A stretch of DNA of 64,000 nt from a bacterium (GTDB lineage Bacteria > Zhuqueibacterota > QNDG01 > JAFGCO01): assembly GCA_016932575.1 (NCBI GenBank), contig JAFGCO010000029.1, positions 26,113 to 90,112 on the forward strand, written 5' to 3'. The notes under the pieces are model-generated. The model saw nothing but the letters and a program-made list of their open reading frames with translations. It did not search any database and was not told the DNA's origin. Every line of letters starts with the position of its first letter. Position 1 is the first letter of the stretch. Positions 55,365 to 63,999 of this stretch are shown piece after piece. The translations under genes and the position numbers were made by a program.

Positions 55365-55757
55365 ATGAAAAGAATTATCACCTATGGCACCTATGATCTG
55401 TTTCATTACGGGCATTTACGGCTGCTTGAACGGGCAAAAAATATGGGAGATTACCTGATTGTCGCGGTTTCAACCGATACATTCAATGCTGTCAAGGGCA
55501 AGAAATGCGCGTATCCCTATCAGCAGCGTGCCGAAATCGTCAAAGCCATCCGCTATGTGGATGAGGTCATTCCCGAAGAATGCTGGGAACAGAAACGGGA
55601 CGATATTATCCGGCTTAAGGTGGATGCTCTGGTCATGGGTGATGACTGGGAGGGAAAATTCGATGATCTGAAGGACATATGCGAAGTCATTTATCTTCCG
55701 AGAACCTCCGACATTTCGACCACATCGATCAAACTGGATGTAAAAAACAATCATTAA
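55365..55757 (+). CDS. tagD: glycerol-3-phosphate cytidylyltransferase (TagD-like)
   Basis: 130 residues, the usual length. Makes CDP-glycerol from CTP and glycerol 3-phosphate. Active-site blocks: TYGTYDLFHYGHLRLLERAK (HxGH), LIVAVSTDTFN, and PRTSDISTTSIK (RTxxISTT). It supplies the donor for the glycerophosphotransferase-like proteins that follow, 18 bp downstream. In Firmicutes this is the first step of teichoic acid synthesis; here it appears in a diderm. Other nucleotidyltransferases of the family are less likely on motif fit. Confidence 0.93.
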   Translation: MKRIITYGTYDLFHYGHLRLLERAKNMGDYLIVAVSTDTFNAVKGKKCAYPYQQRAEIVKAIRYVDEVIPEECWEQKRDDIIRLKVDALVMGDDWEGKFDDLKDICEVIYLPRTSDISTTSIKLDVKNNH

Positions 55758-55775
55758 TTGTATTATTAACCGGTT

Positions 55776-56819
55776 ATGAAAATTCTTTTTTATATTGCCA
55801 AAGTCTATTCCATTCCGATTATTGATCCAATCATGGATGCGCTCAGGCCCGGGAGACATCCGTTCGCCCTGTTTATCTCAAAAAAGGTGGCCAAAAAGCT
55901 GCCCGGGTCCTGGAAATCCCTCACGGTTTTTGAGGATATCAAAGCCGCCATCCTGTTTCAGCCGGATTTTGTGATTGTCCCCGGAAATTTTGTCGATTTC
56001 AGGCTCCCGGGCAGAAAGGTGCAGATTTTTCACGGCCTGGGTATAGAAAAAAAATCCCATTACAAGATTCGTCATTTTTTCGATCTGTATTGCACATCCG
56101 GACCGGTGGTTACTGAACAGTTTCAAAAACTAAAGAAAAAATACGGATATTTTCTGGTCAGGGAGACCGGATGGCCCAAAGTGGACTATATCCTGAATTA
56201 TCCGGCCGCCGGTCTGAAACAAAAATACGGGATTCCGGAATCCAGAAACGTTATTCTGTATGCTCCGACTTTCAGCAAAAAGATGCAGTCGGCCACCGAT
56301 CTGCTGACTGTAATTCAGGGCATGATCCGTGGCAATGAAATCTGGCTGATAAAATTTCATGAATTGATGAATAAGGACCTGGTCGAAGACTTCGTCAATC
56401 ATAAGCCGGATTCGATTCGTCTGATTTCTGATTATGACATCACCCCATATCTGCATATGTCTGATGTGTTAATCTCAGATACCTCTTCGGTGGTTTACGA
56501 GTTTATGATACTGGATAAACCGGTCATCACCTACCGTACCATCAGCCGGTTCGATAAAGGCATCAATATTCACACACCGGATGAATTAAGACAAAGTATC
56601 GACCGCTGTCTGGAACAGCCGGACGCTTTTCATGCCAAAAGGCACGCCCATCTGAAGGAAGTCAATCCCGGCCTGGACGGCCGGATCAGTGAGAGGCTTA
56701 TCACAATGCTGGAAAACCTGAGGCCCTCCGACTGGCCAGAAAAAAGAAAGCCCTGCAACGGATTCCGCAAGATGCAGATATTGTATCATCAGAAATTTAA
56801 AAAGGGATATCTGAGGTAA
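55776..56819 (+). CDS. CDP-glycerol glycerophosphotransferase family protein (TagB/TagF-like) 1
   Basis: 347 residues, GT-B fold. Family blocks: IFHGLGIEKKSHYKIRH, ETGWPKVDYIL, ILYAPTFSKKM, WLIKFHELMNKD and the C-lobe SDVLISDTSSVVYEFMILDK, which binds CDP-glycerol. Residues that contact the phosphate (His in the early block, SDTSS) are present. No membrane helix; TagB types sit on the inner face of the membrane. No clear RBS, but it follows tagD by 18 bp. Priming against elongation cannot be told from sequence. Confidence 0.87.
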   Translation: MKILFYIAKVYSIPIIDPIMDALRPGRHPFALFISKKVAKKLPGSWKSLTVFEDIKAAILFQPDFVIVPGNFVDFRLPGRKVQIFHGLGIEKKSHYKIRHFFDLYCTSGPVVTEQFQKLKKKYGYFLVRETGWPKVDYILNYPAAGLKQKYGIPESRNVILYAPTFSKKMQSATDLLTVIQGMIRGNEIWLIKFHELMNKDLVEDFVNHKPDSIRLISDYDITPYLHMSDVLISDTSSVVYEFMILDKPVITYRTISRFDKGINIHTPDELRQSIDRCLEQPDAFHAKRHAHLKEVNPGLDGRISERLITMLENLRPSDWPEKRKPCNGFRKMQILYHQKFKKGYLR

Positions 56820-56850
56820 ACGGCCCGGATAATCCGTATGGAAAACATAT

Positions 56851-57939
56851 ATGATTCGTGTTTTGTTTGATTTAAAAAAGAAGTATTACTTCAATTCCCT
56901 CTATCCCGTGTACCGGGCCATGGAAAAAGATCCTGATTACGATATCAAATTTTATGTCGGCAAGGATCAGCGCCGTGTACTGGGTCTTTTTATGGTTTCA
57001 GAAAGAGACCGGATTGCCGGCAATCTTGAGCAGCAGGGATATGCTGTCACGGACGATCCCGGCGGATTTGATCTGGTCATCTGCGGTGATGCGCTGTATA
57101 AACCCGAACGGTACGGAGACGTCGTCCGGGTGCATCTGGATCATGGCGTCGGCATCAAGACGCTGCGCATCCGCAATATTGTGCGCCAGCCGGATTATCA
57201 CTATCATGTTTTTCTGGAAGGTCAGTACTGGTATGATTATATCAAAAGCCTGGGATGGGATGACAAAGCAAGCTTTTATATTACAGGCATACCCAAGCTT
57301 GATCCTTTCTTCTGGGAAAATTTCTATGACAAAGCATCTCTCATTGAGGCGTGCGGCCTGAATCCGGATAAAAAAACTGTGCTTTTTGCTCCTTCTTATA
57401 AACCCAGCTGTATCCGCTTCATTCAGGACAAAATTCTGGATCTCATTCCCGGATACAATGTCGTTGTCAAGCTGCATCCCTACAGCTGGGGCGGCAAATA
57501 CGCGCCCCACGGCCAGCATCGCTATTACGAGAGGCTGGCAAAGAAAAATCCCAATGTCTTTCTGATTCCCAAAGAGGATATCGACATTTATCCCTATCTC
57601 AATCTGGCGGATACCCTGATCAGCGACACCTCCAGTGTGATCAACGAATTTCTGGCGCTGGGAAAACACGGCATCATCTATGTGCTGCCCATGTCCAAGA
57701 TGAAACACTCCGACGGCATGGATTCGGTATCTATCGATCCGGCCGAGTGGCTGAAAGGGGCTTTCCTCCATATGTTTCGGCCGGAAGATCTCGTACCCGC
57801 CGTGGAAAGCGCGCTTAATCCGGCGCCTGAAATGAAACAGAAATTGAAGACGTACCGGGATTACTTTTTTACGGGTCTGGACGGCGAGGCGGCCCTCCGT
57901 GTGAAAGCAAAAATTGACGAACTGATGAAAGGCAAGTGA
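56851..57939 (+). CDS. CDP-glycerol glycerophosphotransferase family protein (TagB/TagF-like) 2
   Basis: 362 residues, same fold as the gene before. Blocks: HLDHGVGIKTLRIRN, ITGIPKLDPFFWENFYD, VLFAPSYKPSCIRFI, VVKLHPYSWGG and LADTLISDTSSVINEFLALG. RBS GGAAAA before ATG. The sequence is only distantly related to paralogue 1 outside the motifs, so different acceptors are likely. Followed by LicD with a 4-bp gap. Confidence 0.87.
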   Translation: MIRVLFDLKKKYYFNSLYPVYRAMEKDPDYDIKFYVGKDQRRVLGLFMVSERDRIAGNLEQQGYAVTDDPGGFDLVICGDALYKPERYGDVVRVHLDHGVGIKTLRIRNIVRQPDYHYHVFLEGQYWYDYIKSLGWDDKASFYITGIPKLDPFFWENFYDKASLIEACGLNPDKKTVLFAPSYKPSCIRFIQDKILDLIPGYNVVVKLHPYSWGGKYAPHGQHRYYERLAKKNPNVFLIPKEDIDIYPYLNLADTLISDTSSVINEFLALGKHGIIYVLPMSKMKHSDGMDSVSIDPAEWLKGAFLHMFRPEDLVPAVESALNPAPEMKQKLKTYRDYFFTGLDGEAALRVKAKIDELMKGK

Positions 57940-57943
57940 ACCC

Positions 57944-58588
57944 ATGCCGGGCGTTAAAAATCTGGTCGGAAAATACGATCGAATTGCACGGAAAATGATG
58001 AAAAAAATCACCCGGGTGTTTGAAGACGCCGGAATCCCATACATTCTGGAAGCCGGAACACTGCTGGGCGTGGTTCGCGAGAACCGTCTGCTTCCCTGGG
58101 ACAATGATGTGGATATCACGGTGACCCGCCAGTATGAACAGCAGGTGCTTTCCGTTCTGGCGAAGTTTCGCCGGATGGGATATAAGGTGCGGGTGAAACG
58201 ATATACGCGCGATTTGAAATATTTTCAGAAGGATGAGCTGCGAATCATTAAAATCAAGCATTTTTCGCTTCCCTTCTTTCAAAGCGATGTGTGTGTGGAT
58301 ATCTTCCTGAAAAAGCGTATTAAAGATGACTATTTCTGGACCGTGGGCGTTCACAAACCCGTACTGAAAAGTATCCCCGGACATTTCTATGAAAACCTGA
58401 CAACCCTGATGTTTGACGGTAAAGCGTATTCGGTACCCGAGGATTACAAGGGATACCTGACCGAACATTACGGAAACTGGCGGGTGCCGGTCAAGAAATG
58501 GAACTTCAAATTTGACGATAAAAGTGTGGTAGAAAAGTTATACGACGAAGACGAAGACAAGAATAAAGAAACAGGAATCAAGAAATAA
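57944..58588 (+). CDS. LicD family phosphotransferase
   Basis: 214 residues. Block YILEAGTLLGVVRENRLLPW followed by DNDVDI is the LicD signature (nucleotidyltransferase fold, Asp pair for metal); YLTEHYGNW ends the family core. LicD proteins transfer phosphocholine or a similar polyol-phosphate to a surface sugar. The last about 10 codons (NKETGIKK) lie in the flanking repeat, so the original stop was probably replaced when the repeat arrived. A LicC-like gene lies further down, but no choline kinase or uptake gene is visible. Confidence 0.87.
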   Translation: MPGVKNLVGKYDRIARKMMKKITRVFEDAGIPYILEAGTLLGVVRENRLLPWDNDVDITVTRQYEQQVLSVLAKFRRMGYKVRVKRYTRDLKYFQKDELRIIKIKHFSLPFFQSDVCVDIFLKKRIKDDYFWTVGVHKPVLKSIPGHFYENLTTLMFDGKAYSVPEDYKGYLTEHYGNWRVPVKKWNFKFDDKSVVEKLYDEDEDKNKETGIKK

Positions 58589-58935
58589 GAAGCAAGGGGA
58601 AATAGGGGATATAAGGGATATAGAGGAAATGTTGAGTCTTTGAGTCGTAGAGTAGTTGTTTAAAAGAGCATGGGTGAGACGGAGAAGAACACAGATAAAA
58701 GACAAAGGGAACCTGAGGATTGGTGGTGAAAAAATTCCAAATGACAAATAAATTCCAAATTCCAATTACCAAAATCGCAAACAAAGAAAAGTCTGTTTGG
58801 AATTTGTCATTTGTGATTTGATATTTGCCATTTGGATTTTGTCATTGATTTGCCATTTGGATTTTGGAATTTGTCATTTATTTGTATTTTGGTATTTATT
58901 ATTTGTGATTTTCCAATGGTCCGCGGTCAGCCCTA
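58574..58935. repeat. composite foldback low-complexity repeat, copy B (inverted)
   Basis: Same block order as copy A read on the minus strand: GGCTGACCGCGGACC, CAAATAATAAATACCA, an A/T stem around CTTTTCTTTGTTTGCG, TTTTTTCACCACC, ATCTGTGTTCTTC, CCGTCTC, ACTCAAAGACTCAACATTT, a TATATCCC tract and a TTCTTGATTC end. It overlaps the final codons of LicD. Confidence 0.85.
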
Positions 58936-59024
58936 TATGGGCTTCCTGATAATTCAGGGGATATTACCGCAGGATTTGAGGCTTTGAAACTGTGAATCAG
59001 AACATGACATGAAAGAAAGTGCTT

Positions 59025-60104
59025 ATGAAACCCGTATATTACTACGCCAACAATATTTACCAGTTTTCATACGCCCTGCCGGTCTATGACCGGATCGGCG
59101 GCATTTTTGTCGTGCGCGACAAACGCCGGTATTTTCATTTCAAGCGGTATTTTCACAATCTGGCCCGGTTTGATGAAAAAACCTGGCTCCATACACCCGG
59201 GGTGATCATCCGGTCCAGGGAGCAGCTGGCTTCGCTGGACGGGGTGATTTTCTTTTTGTCAAACAGCATCATCCCGGACCACGATTACGAAGGCAGCCCT
59301 ACGATATTCCATGAACACGGGACCAGTGACAAACGGTACGGGGGCAAGTCGTTTGAGGAAGCCCGGCGAAAACTGAGCAAATATGATTATATTTTCCTCT
59401 CGGGCCCCAAAAATCTGAAACGGCTCGAAGAGGTGGGCCTCTATTTTTCAAAAGAAAAACTGGTGCCCGTCGGGGGCCTGCGTTTTGATGATTATCTGAA
59501 CGGCCGCTTCTCAAAAGAAAAAGAAATCAAACGGCTGAAGATCAGGGATTCTTCACGAAAAAATATTCTTTATGCACCCACATGGCGGTTCGGAGAAGGC
59601 ACCATTAAAAGATACGGCCTCTATTTTGCCGAAGAAATCACAAAAAAATACAATCTGATCATCCGGCCCCATTACCATGACCAGAAGTACAGTTATTTTC
59701 TGAAGCTGAAGGCCCGGCTCAAAGGATTCAGGCATGTGTATTTCTCAAATGCCTCCAATATCATCAAGCATGACAGTTTCAATGACTTTGTGCTGGCCGA
59801 TCTGATGATCAGCGACCGTTCATCCGTGATCTATGAGTATCTGATCTTTCAACGGCCGATGATTATTGTGAAAAGCGGCTTTTCAAACGTCCACAAAATG
59901 CCGAAGAATATGGACATTATGCAGAACGTGGATATTTTTGATGAATCCGTTCCCATTCTTGAGATGATCGATGAAAACCTGGCCATACCGAAATATACGG
60001 ACGTCTATAAAAACATGGTAAGTGCCAGCTTTTATCTGGAAGGCAGCGCCGTCGACCGGGCAGTTGAATTTATCCGGAATTTAAAAAATAAAGGATCTCA
60101 ATGA
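59025..60104 (+). CDS. CDP-glycerol glycerophosphotransferase family protein 3
   Basis: 359 residues from the ATG at 59025; a GTG two codons upstream is also possible. GT-B type: IFHEHGTSDKRYGGKSFEEA, VGGLRFDDYLNGR, NILYAPTWRFGEGTIK, LIIRPHYHDQKYS, and LADLMISDRSSVIYEYLIFQ, in which Arg replaces the Thr of the SDTSS motif. This is the most divergent of the three, so donor binding may differ. It overlaps the sulfotransferase by 4 bp (ATGA). Confidence 0.82.
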   Translation: MKPVYYYANNIYQFSYALPVYDRIGGIFVVRDKRRYFHFKRYFHNLARFDEKTWLHTPGVIIRSREQLASLDGVIFFLSNSIIPDHDYEGSPTIFHEHGTSDKRYGGKSFEEARRKLSKYDYIFLSGPKNLKRLEEVGLYFSKEKLVPVGGLRFDDYLNGRFSKEKEIKRLKIRDSSRKNILYAPTWRFGEGTIKRYGLYFAEEITKKYNLIIRPHYHDQKYSYFLKLKARLKGFRHVYFSNASNIIKHDSFNDFVLADLMISDRSSVIYEYLIFQRPMIIVKSGFSNVHKMPKNMDIMQNVDIFDESVPILEMIDENLAIPKYTDVYKNMVSASFYLEGSAVDRAVEFIRNLKNKGSQ

Positions 60105-60895
60105 ACAGATTCGAAGATGCAGTAAAAAGGATCACCATCAATCCCATCCTCAGGAACCTGGGCAAAATTGTGGAAAAGCGGAATTTTTCAGACGAGCCGG
60201 TTTTTGTGACGGCCTCTCCCCGCTCCGGCACCACTTTGCTGCTGGCCATCATCGGCGCCATCCCCAATATTTTTGCGGTTCCCGAACAAACCTATGCCTT
60301 CGACCGCTGGAAAAAGGTGCGAAACAGGCCCTATCAATACTATCCCTACCGGATCGACCGGCTGTACCGATATTTTCTCTTTTACGGATTTGACAAAAAC
60401 GCGACGCGCTGGTGCGAAAAAACCCCCCGTCATGTGGAGCATATCGAGAAAATTGTGGATTTTTACGGCGGCAAAGTCAAACTGATTCATCTGATCCGGG
60501 ACGGTCGCGATGTCGTGGTTTCCAAACATCCAAAACACCGCCCGAATGAATACTGGGTCTCTCCGAATCGCTGGCTGAAAAGCGTCAGATATGCCTGGGG
60601 GTTGCGGGACAAACCCTATCTGTATACGGTGTTTTATGAAGATCTGGTCAGGGATTACAGGCCTTATCTCAAAGAAATCTGCGAGTTTATCGGCGAGCCC
60701 TATACAAAAGGCCTGGAAAACTGGATGGAAAAAACCAATGTGCAGAAAAGCAAGCACTGGGGTCACAAGGTCAAGCCGGTCAGCACCAGCGCCATTGGCA
60801 AATGGAAAAAACCGGAGCATAAACAGCGCATCGAAGAATTCATGAACAACGAAGAATGTGTGGAAATGATGAAGGTGCTGGGATACATCAAGTAA
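60101..60895 (+). CDS. sulfotransferase family protein
   Basis: 264 residues. 5'-PSB loop VTASPRSGTTLLLAIIG binds the 5' phosphosulfate of PAPS; IHLIRDGRDVVVSKHPK is the 3'-PB block (Arg and Ser). RWCEKTPRHVEHI and FYEDLVRDYRPYLKEICEFI are typical of carbohydrate sulfotransferases. It probably sulfates a sugar of the surface polymer in the cytoplasm. Its ATG overlaps the preceding stop, so it is expressed with glycerophosphotransferase 3. A PAPS-synthesis gene is not in the window. Confidence 0.88.
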   Translation: MNRFEDAVKRITINPILRNLGKIVEKRNFSDEPVFVTASPRSGTTLLLAIIGAIPNIFAVPEQTYAFDRWKKVRNRPYQYYPYRIDRLYRYFLFYGFDKNATRWCEKTPRHVEHIEKIVDFYGGKVKLIHLIRDGRDVVVSKHPKHRPNEYWVSPNRWLKSVRYAWGLRDKPYLYTVFYEDLVRDYRPYLKEICEFIGEPYTKGLENWMEKTNVQKSKHWGHKVKPVSTSAIGKWKKPEHKQRIEEFMNNEECVEMMKVLGYIK

Positions 60896-60904
60896 ATGTT
60901 TATT

Positions 60905-61138
60905 TGATATAATCATATTGGAACCATCATAAATTACAAATATCAAATGACAAATATCAAACAATATCCAAATCACAAATTCCAAACATACTTATCTTTG
61001 TTTGTGATCTTTGTCATAATAATTTGAAATATATTCATTATTTATCATTTGGATTTTGTCATTGATTTGTCATTTGGATTTTGGAATTTGTCATTTATTT
61101 GGAATTTGGTATTTGGGATTTGGAATTTATAACTCAGG
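60905..61138. repeat. composite foldback repeat, copy C (core stem only)
   Basis: Contains only the A/T stem: CAAATATCAAATGACAAATA on the left, the loop CTTATCTTTGTTTGTGATC, and the ATTTGGATTTTGTCATT-type right arm. The CAGACGGCTGACC and ACTC blocks are absent. It starts about 10 bp after the sulfotransferase stop. Confidence 0.75.
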
Positions 61139-61196
61139 ATTGATAACATAAATTTAGTCATGATAATTCACTTTCGAATAAAATAAGAGGATCGAT

Positions 61197-61940
61197 ATGA
61201 GCCCCCTGCCCGCTGTGATATTAGCTGCCGGAAAAGGAACCCGTCTGGGAAAGCTGAGCGACAACCAGCCCAAGCCCATGACAGAGGTCAACGGGACGCC
61301 GATGTTTTCGAATCTGATGGAGTCGCTCGTTCAAAGCGGTATTGAAAAAATTGTCATTGTCACCGGTTATATGAACACCGTTCTGGAAGAGGCTGCGCGT
61401 GCGTTTGATTCCCGTACGGAAATCGTGACGGTTTACAATGAGATCTATGCCACCACCAACAATATTTATTCACTCTGGCTGGCAAAAAAATATTTGCAGG
61501 ATGGATTTTTTCTGTTCGAGGCGGATATATTCTTTGAAAATGAAATATTAAAAAACCTGATTCAGTCGCCTCAGGACAATGTCATGCTTATAGGAAAGCA
61601 CAATGACCGCATGGACGGCACGGTCGTGGACCTGGATGCGTCGGATCAGGTACAGCAGATGTATTTAAAGCGCCATCAGCAGGATGATTTCGATTATTCG
61701 GATAAATACAAAACCGTCAATTTCTATAAAATCGGCCCCGCCTTTGCCCGTGAATTTTTCATCCGAAAGATGGACGAGCATATTGAAAACGAAGACTGGA
61801 ACTCTTATTATGAGCTGATCATCAAGGAAGCCCTGGACAGGGGCTATCCGTTTTACGGCCTCAAAACCGGGAACCTGAAATGGTGGGAAATCGACACCCC
61901 CGAAGACCTGAACATCTGCGAAGACATGTTTAAAGCATAA
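61197..61940 (+). CDS. LicC-like phosphocholine cytidylyltransferase family protein
   Basis: 247 residues. Sugar-nucleotidyltransferase fold: VILAAGKGTRLGKLSDNQPK (NTP-binding loop and Lys), IVTGYMNTVLEE, and YNEIYATTNNIYSLWLAKKY, where the NNIYSL block is characteristic of LicC-type choline-phosphate cytidylyltransferases; FFLFEADIFFENEI follows. With LicD upstream it would provide CDP-choline for decoration, though ethanolamine or another alcohol is possible. RBS AGAGGA before ATG. Stands between two repeats. Confidence 0.8.
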   Translation: MSPLPAVILAAGKGTRLGKLSDNQPKPMTEVNGTPMFSNLMESLVQSGIEKIVIVTGYMNTVLEEAARAFDSRTEIVTVYNEIYATTNNIYSLWLAKKYLQDGFFLFEADIFFENEILKNLIQSPQDNVMLIGKHNDRMDGTVVDLDASDQVQQMYLKRHQQDDFDYSDKYKTVNFYKIGPAFAREFFIRKMDEHIENEDWNSYYELIIKEALDRGYPFYGLKTGNLKWWEIDTPEDLNICEDMFKA

Positions 61941-61969
61941 AAACATACCGGATTTTTCATCCAGATGCG

Positions 61970-62640
61970 CTGTGGGTTGCTGGTTTCTGGTTACTGGCTG
62001 CTTGTTTCTTGTTTTTATGACCCAACGACCCTACGACTCAACAGATCCTACAACGCACCCCAAAGACCACAGACGGCTGACCGCGGACCGTTGGAAAATC
62101 ACAAATAACAAATACCAAATATCAAACAATATCCAAATCATAAATAACAAATTTCAAATACACTTATCTTTGTTTGTGATTTAAGTCATTGGAATATGCA
62201 ATTGACTTATCATTTGAAATTTGGATTTTGTCATTGATTTGACATTTGGATTTTGAAATTTGTCATTTTTTTGTATTTTGGGATTTGTCATTTGGTATTT
62301 GTTATTTGGAATTTTTTCACCACCCATCCGTAAGTTCTCTTTGTCTTTGATTTTCTTTTCTCTCCGTTTCTCCCCGACGCCGTTTCAGCCTCTCAACCAA
62401 CGGCTCAACAACTCAACATTTCCTCTATTTCCCGTATATCCCTTATATCCCCTATTTCCTTTGATTCCTATTTCTTGATTCTTGACCCTTTCTCTCCTTG
62501 CTTCTTTCCCCCGCATTTCCTATCTTGAACCCAACAACCTTAAGACCCCATGATCCTGCGACACTATGACTCAACGACTCAATGACTCTAAGACCCTACG
62601 ACACAAGGACACGACGACCCCAAGAACACCGCAAGAAAAC
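61970..62640. repeat. composite foldback low-complexity repeat, copy D (longest)
   Basis: Same order as copy A with extra length: TTTCTGG/TTGTTTCTTG, GACTC and CTACAACGCACC, CAGACGGCTGACCGCGGACC, CAAATACCAAATATCAAACA, loop CTTATCTTTGTTTGTGATTT, long ATTTG-type right arm, TTTTTTCACCACC, TCTCTTTGTCTTTG, CTCAACAACTCAACATTTCC, TATATCCCTTATATCCCC, TTGATTCTTG, and a final CTCAACGACTCAATGACTC tract. It fills the gap between LicC and the next gene's RBS. Confidence 0.85.
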
Positions 62641-62703
62641 TCCCGGACCGGTGTTCAATACTTAGAAACATCAGAAACTTCCACAAAACAGGAGGCTAAA
62701 AAC

Positions 62704-63468
62704 ATGAAAGCACAATTCACCTTATGGACTATCCTGACGGCTCTGATCCTGTGCGGAACCTTTATCTTCGCAGAAGACAGCACCACCGTGACTGCAATTT
62801 CAGACTCGTCAGAGGGCCTGGATTTACAGGCTGTGAGCGAACTGTTCAAGGAATCAGAAAGTCTGGAAGCTTTTGAAAAATCACTCAACGATCCTGAAGT
62901 GGGCATCAACAACCTGGATCTGGATGAAAACGGAGAAGTCGATTATATCCGTGTACTTGAAGAAGTCAACGAGGATGCGCACATCATCATTCTTCAGGCA
63001 TCGCTCGGAGAGGATGAATACCAGGATGTGGCCGTCATTGAAGTTGAAAAAGACGGAGATGACTATACTATGCAGGTGGTCGGCAATGAAGATATTTACG
63101 GGCCCGACTACTATATTATGCCTTCGGTTGTGCACGTCAAAACCTGGCCCATCATCGCCTTTATCACACGGCCGGGATACAAACCCTACCGGTCCGTATA
63201 CAGGTTCGGTGTTTATCCCAAATGGTGGAAGCCGTTTCATCCGGTGGCCCGTGCAGCATACCGGAACCGGCTGGTTGTTTACCACAAACGGGCAGGATTC
63301 AGAATCACCCGGACCGGCCGGGTGCGTGTGACCACACGGGTTAAATACAGACCCGCATCATCCGTGCTTGTAAAGCGTAAAGTGGTGCGTACGCCCCACG
63401 GCACCAGGGTGATCACCACCAAAAAAAAGGTCAAGCATCATCCGGCAAAGAAAAAGCCGAGAAGATAA
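62704..63468 (+). CDS. secreted acidic/basic protein with EF-hand-like loop, unknown
   Basis: 254 residues from the ATG at 62704 (AGGAGG 8 nt upstream). A longer frame extends 46 codons into the repeat and is rejected. Signal peptide (FTLWTILTALILCGTFIFA). The first half is acidic with NNLDLDENGEVDYIRVLEEV, a Ca-binding-loop-like stretch. A hydrophobic block PSVVHVKTWPIIAFITRPGY follows, then a very basic C-terminus (RRKV, TKKKVKHHPAKKKPRR). The unusual charge split suggests surface or polymer binding; no family recognised. Confidence 0.75.
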   Translation: MKAQFTLWTILTALILCGTFIFAEDSTTVTAISDSSEGLDLQAVSELFKESESLEAFEKSLNDPEVGINNLDLDENGEVDYIRVLEEVNEDAHIIILQASLGEDEYQDVAVIEVEKDGDDYTMQVVGNEDIYGPDYYIMPSVVHVKTWPIIAFITRPGYKPYRSVYRFGVYPKWWKPFHPVARAAYRNRLVVYHKRAGFRITRTGRVRVTTRVKYRPASSVLVKRKVVRTPHGTRVITTKKKVKHHPAKKKPRR

Positions 63469-63478
63469 TAACTTTTGC

Positions 63479-63507
63479 TTGACACATTATGAAAATCATA
63501 TTATATT
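63479..63507 (+). promoter_or_regulatory. sigma-70-type promoter of tRNA-Phe
   Basis: TTGACA (63479-63484), 17-nt spacer, TATATT (63502-63507), 22 bp before the tRNA. Confidence 0.85.
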
Positions 63508-63529
63508 TAAGCTCACGATTTTTAAAAGT

Positions 63530-63605
<76 letters not shown>

Positions 63606-63638
63606 CGAAAAAACCCTGCTTCTTGCAGGGTTTTTTCG
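63606..63638 (+). terminator. rho-independent terminator of tRNA-Phe
   Basis: CGAAAAAACCCTGC (63606-63619) pairs perfectly with GCAGGGTTTTTTCG (63625-63638) around a 5-nt loop; the run of T is inside the right arm. Confidence 0.93.
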
Positions 63639-63855
63639 TTGTTGCCTGAGCAGATGGAGCAATTCCTGCGAGCCACGGTTTTTTAAGGCGAGCAGTCCCG
63701 CTTCTCTTTATGCAAAGCGCCTACAATAAATTGAAGCGGGATGGGTGGCCGGAACAAGAACTAACATTCCTGAAATCGTGTGGCATGTGGACTTGTCCCA
63801 TGCCAACGTAATTCTACAGGATCAATGTAAGAATACAAATAATACTAACATCAAA

Positions 63856-63999
63856 TTACTTCATTAGAAACGGTACATCAAGTGTATCGAGTATTGGCCC
63901 CACCTTTATTTGCCTCGCCCAAGCTGAAGACCACGGCCAATCTTCTAATAAAACACACACTTCTGTGTCATTCAAATAATCAGTTCTATGATAGCAGGA
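63856..63999 (-). CDS. C-terminal part of a possible REP-associated tyrosine transposase (5' end outside window)
   Basis: 48 codons open to the window edge, stop at 63856. The translation contains LLEDWPWSSAWARQIKVG and ends ILDTLDVPFLMK. EDWPWSSA is a strong signature of the C-terminus of REP-associated (Y1-type) transposases. Their YxxxNPV block would normally precede it and is not seen here: the sequence reads YHRTDYLNDTEVC, so divergence or decay is likely. It lies close behind tRNA-Phe. Called on one motif only. Confidence 0.45.
   Translation of the reverse strand, partial: SCYHRTDYLNDTEVCVLLEDWPWSSAWARQIKVGPILDTLDVPFLMK

Noticed and set aside
56998-58119. 373-codon minus-strand ORF
   Set aside because: Lies fully antisense to two well-supported polymer genes; composition mirrors them and no RBS or family signal is present.
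57869-58468. 199-codon minus-strand ORF
   Set aside because: Antisense shadow of the LicD gene, which has clear motifs.
60188-60985. 265-codon minus-strand ORF
   Set aside because: Antisense to the sulfotransferase with intact PAPS motifs.
49018-62640. CRISPR array as explanation of the repeats
   Set aside because: Units are of irregular length and sequence, lack fixed repeat-spacer spacing, and no cas genes are present.
63713-63814. 33-codon plus-strand ORF (MQSAYNKLKRDGWPEQ...)
   Set aside because: No RBS and no family signal; too short to support.
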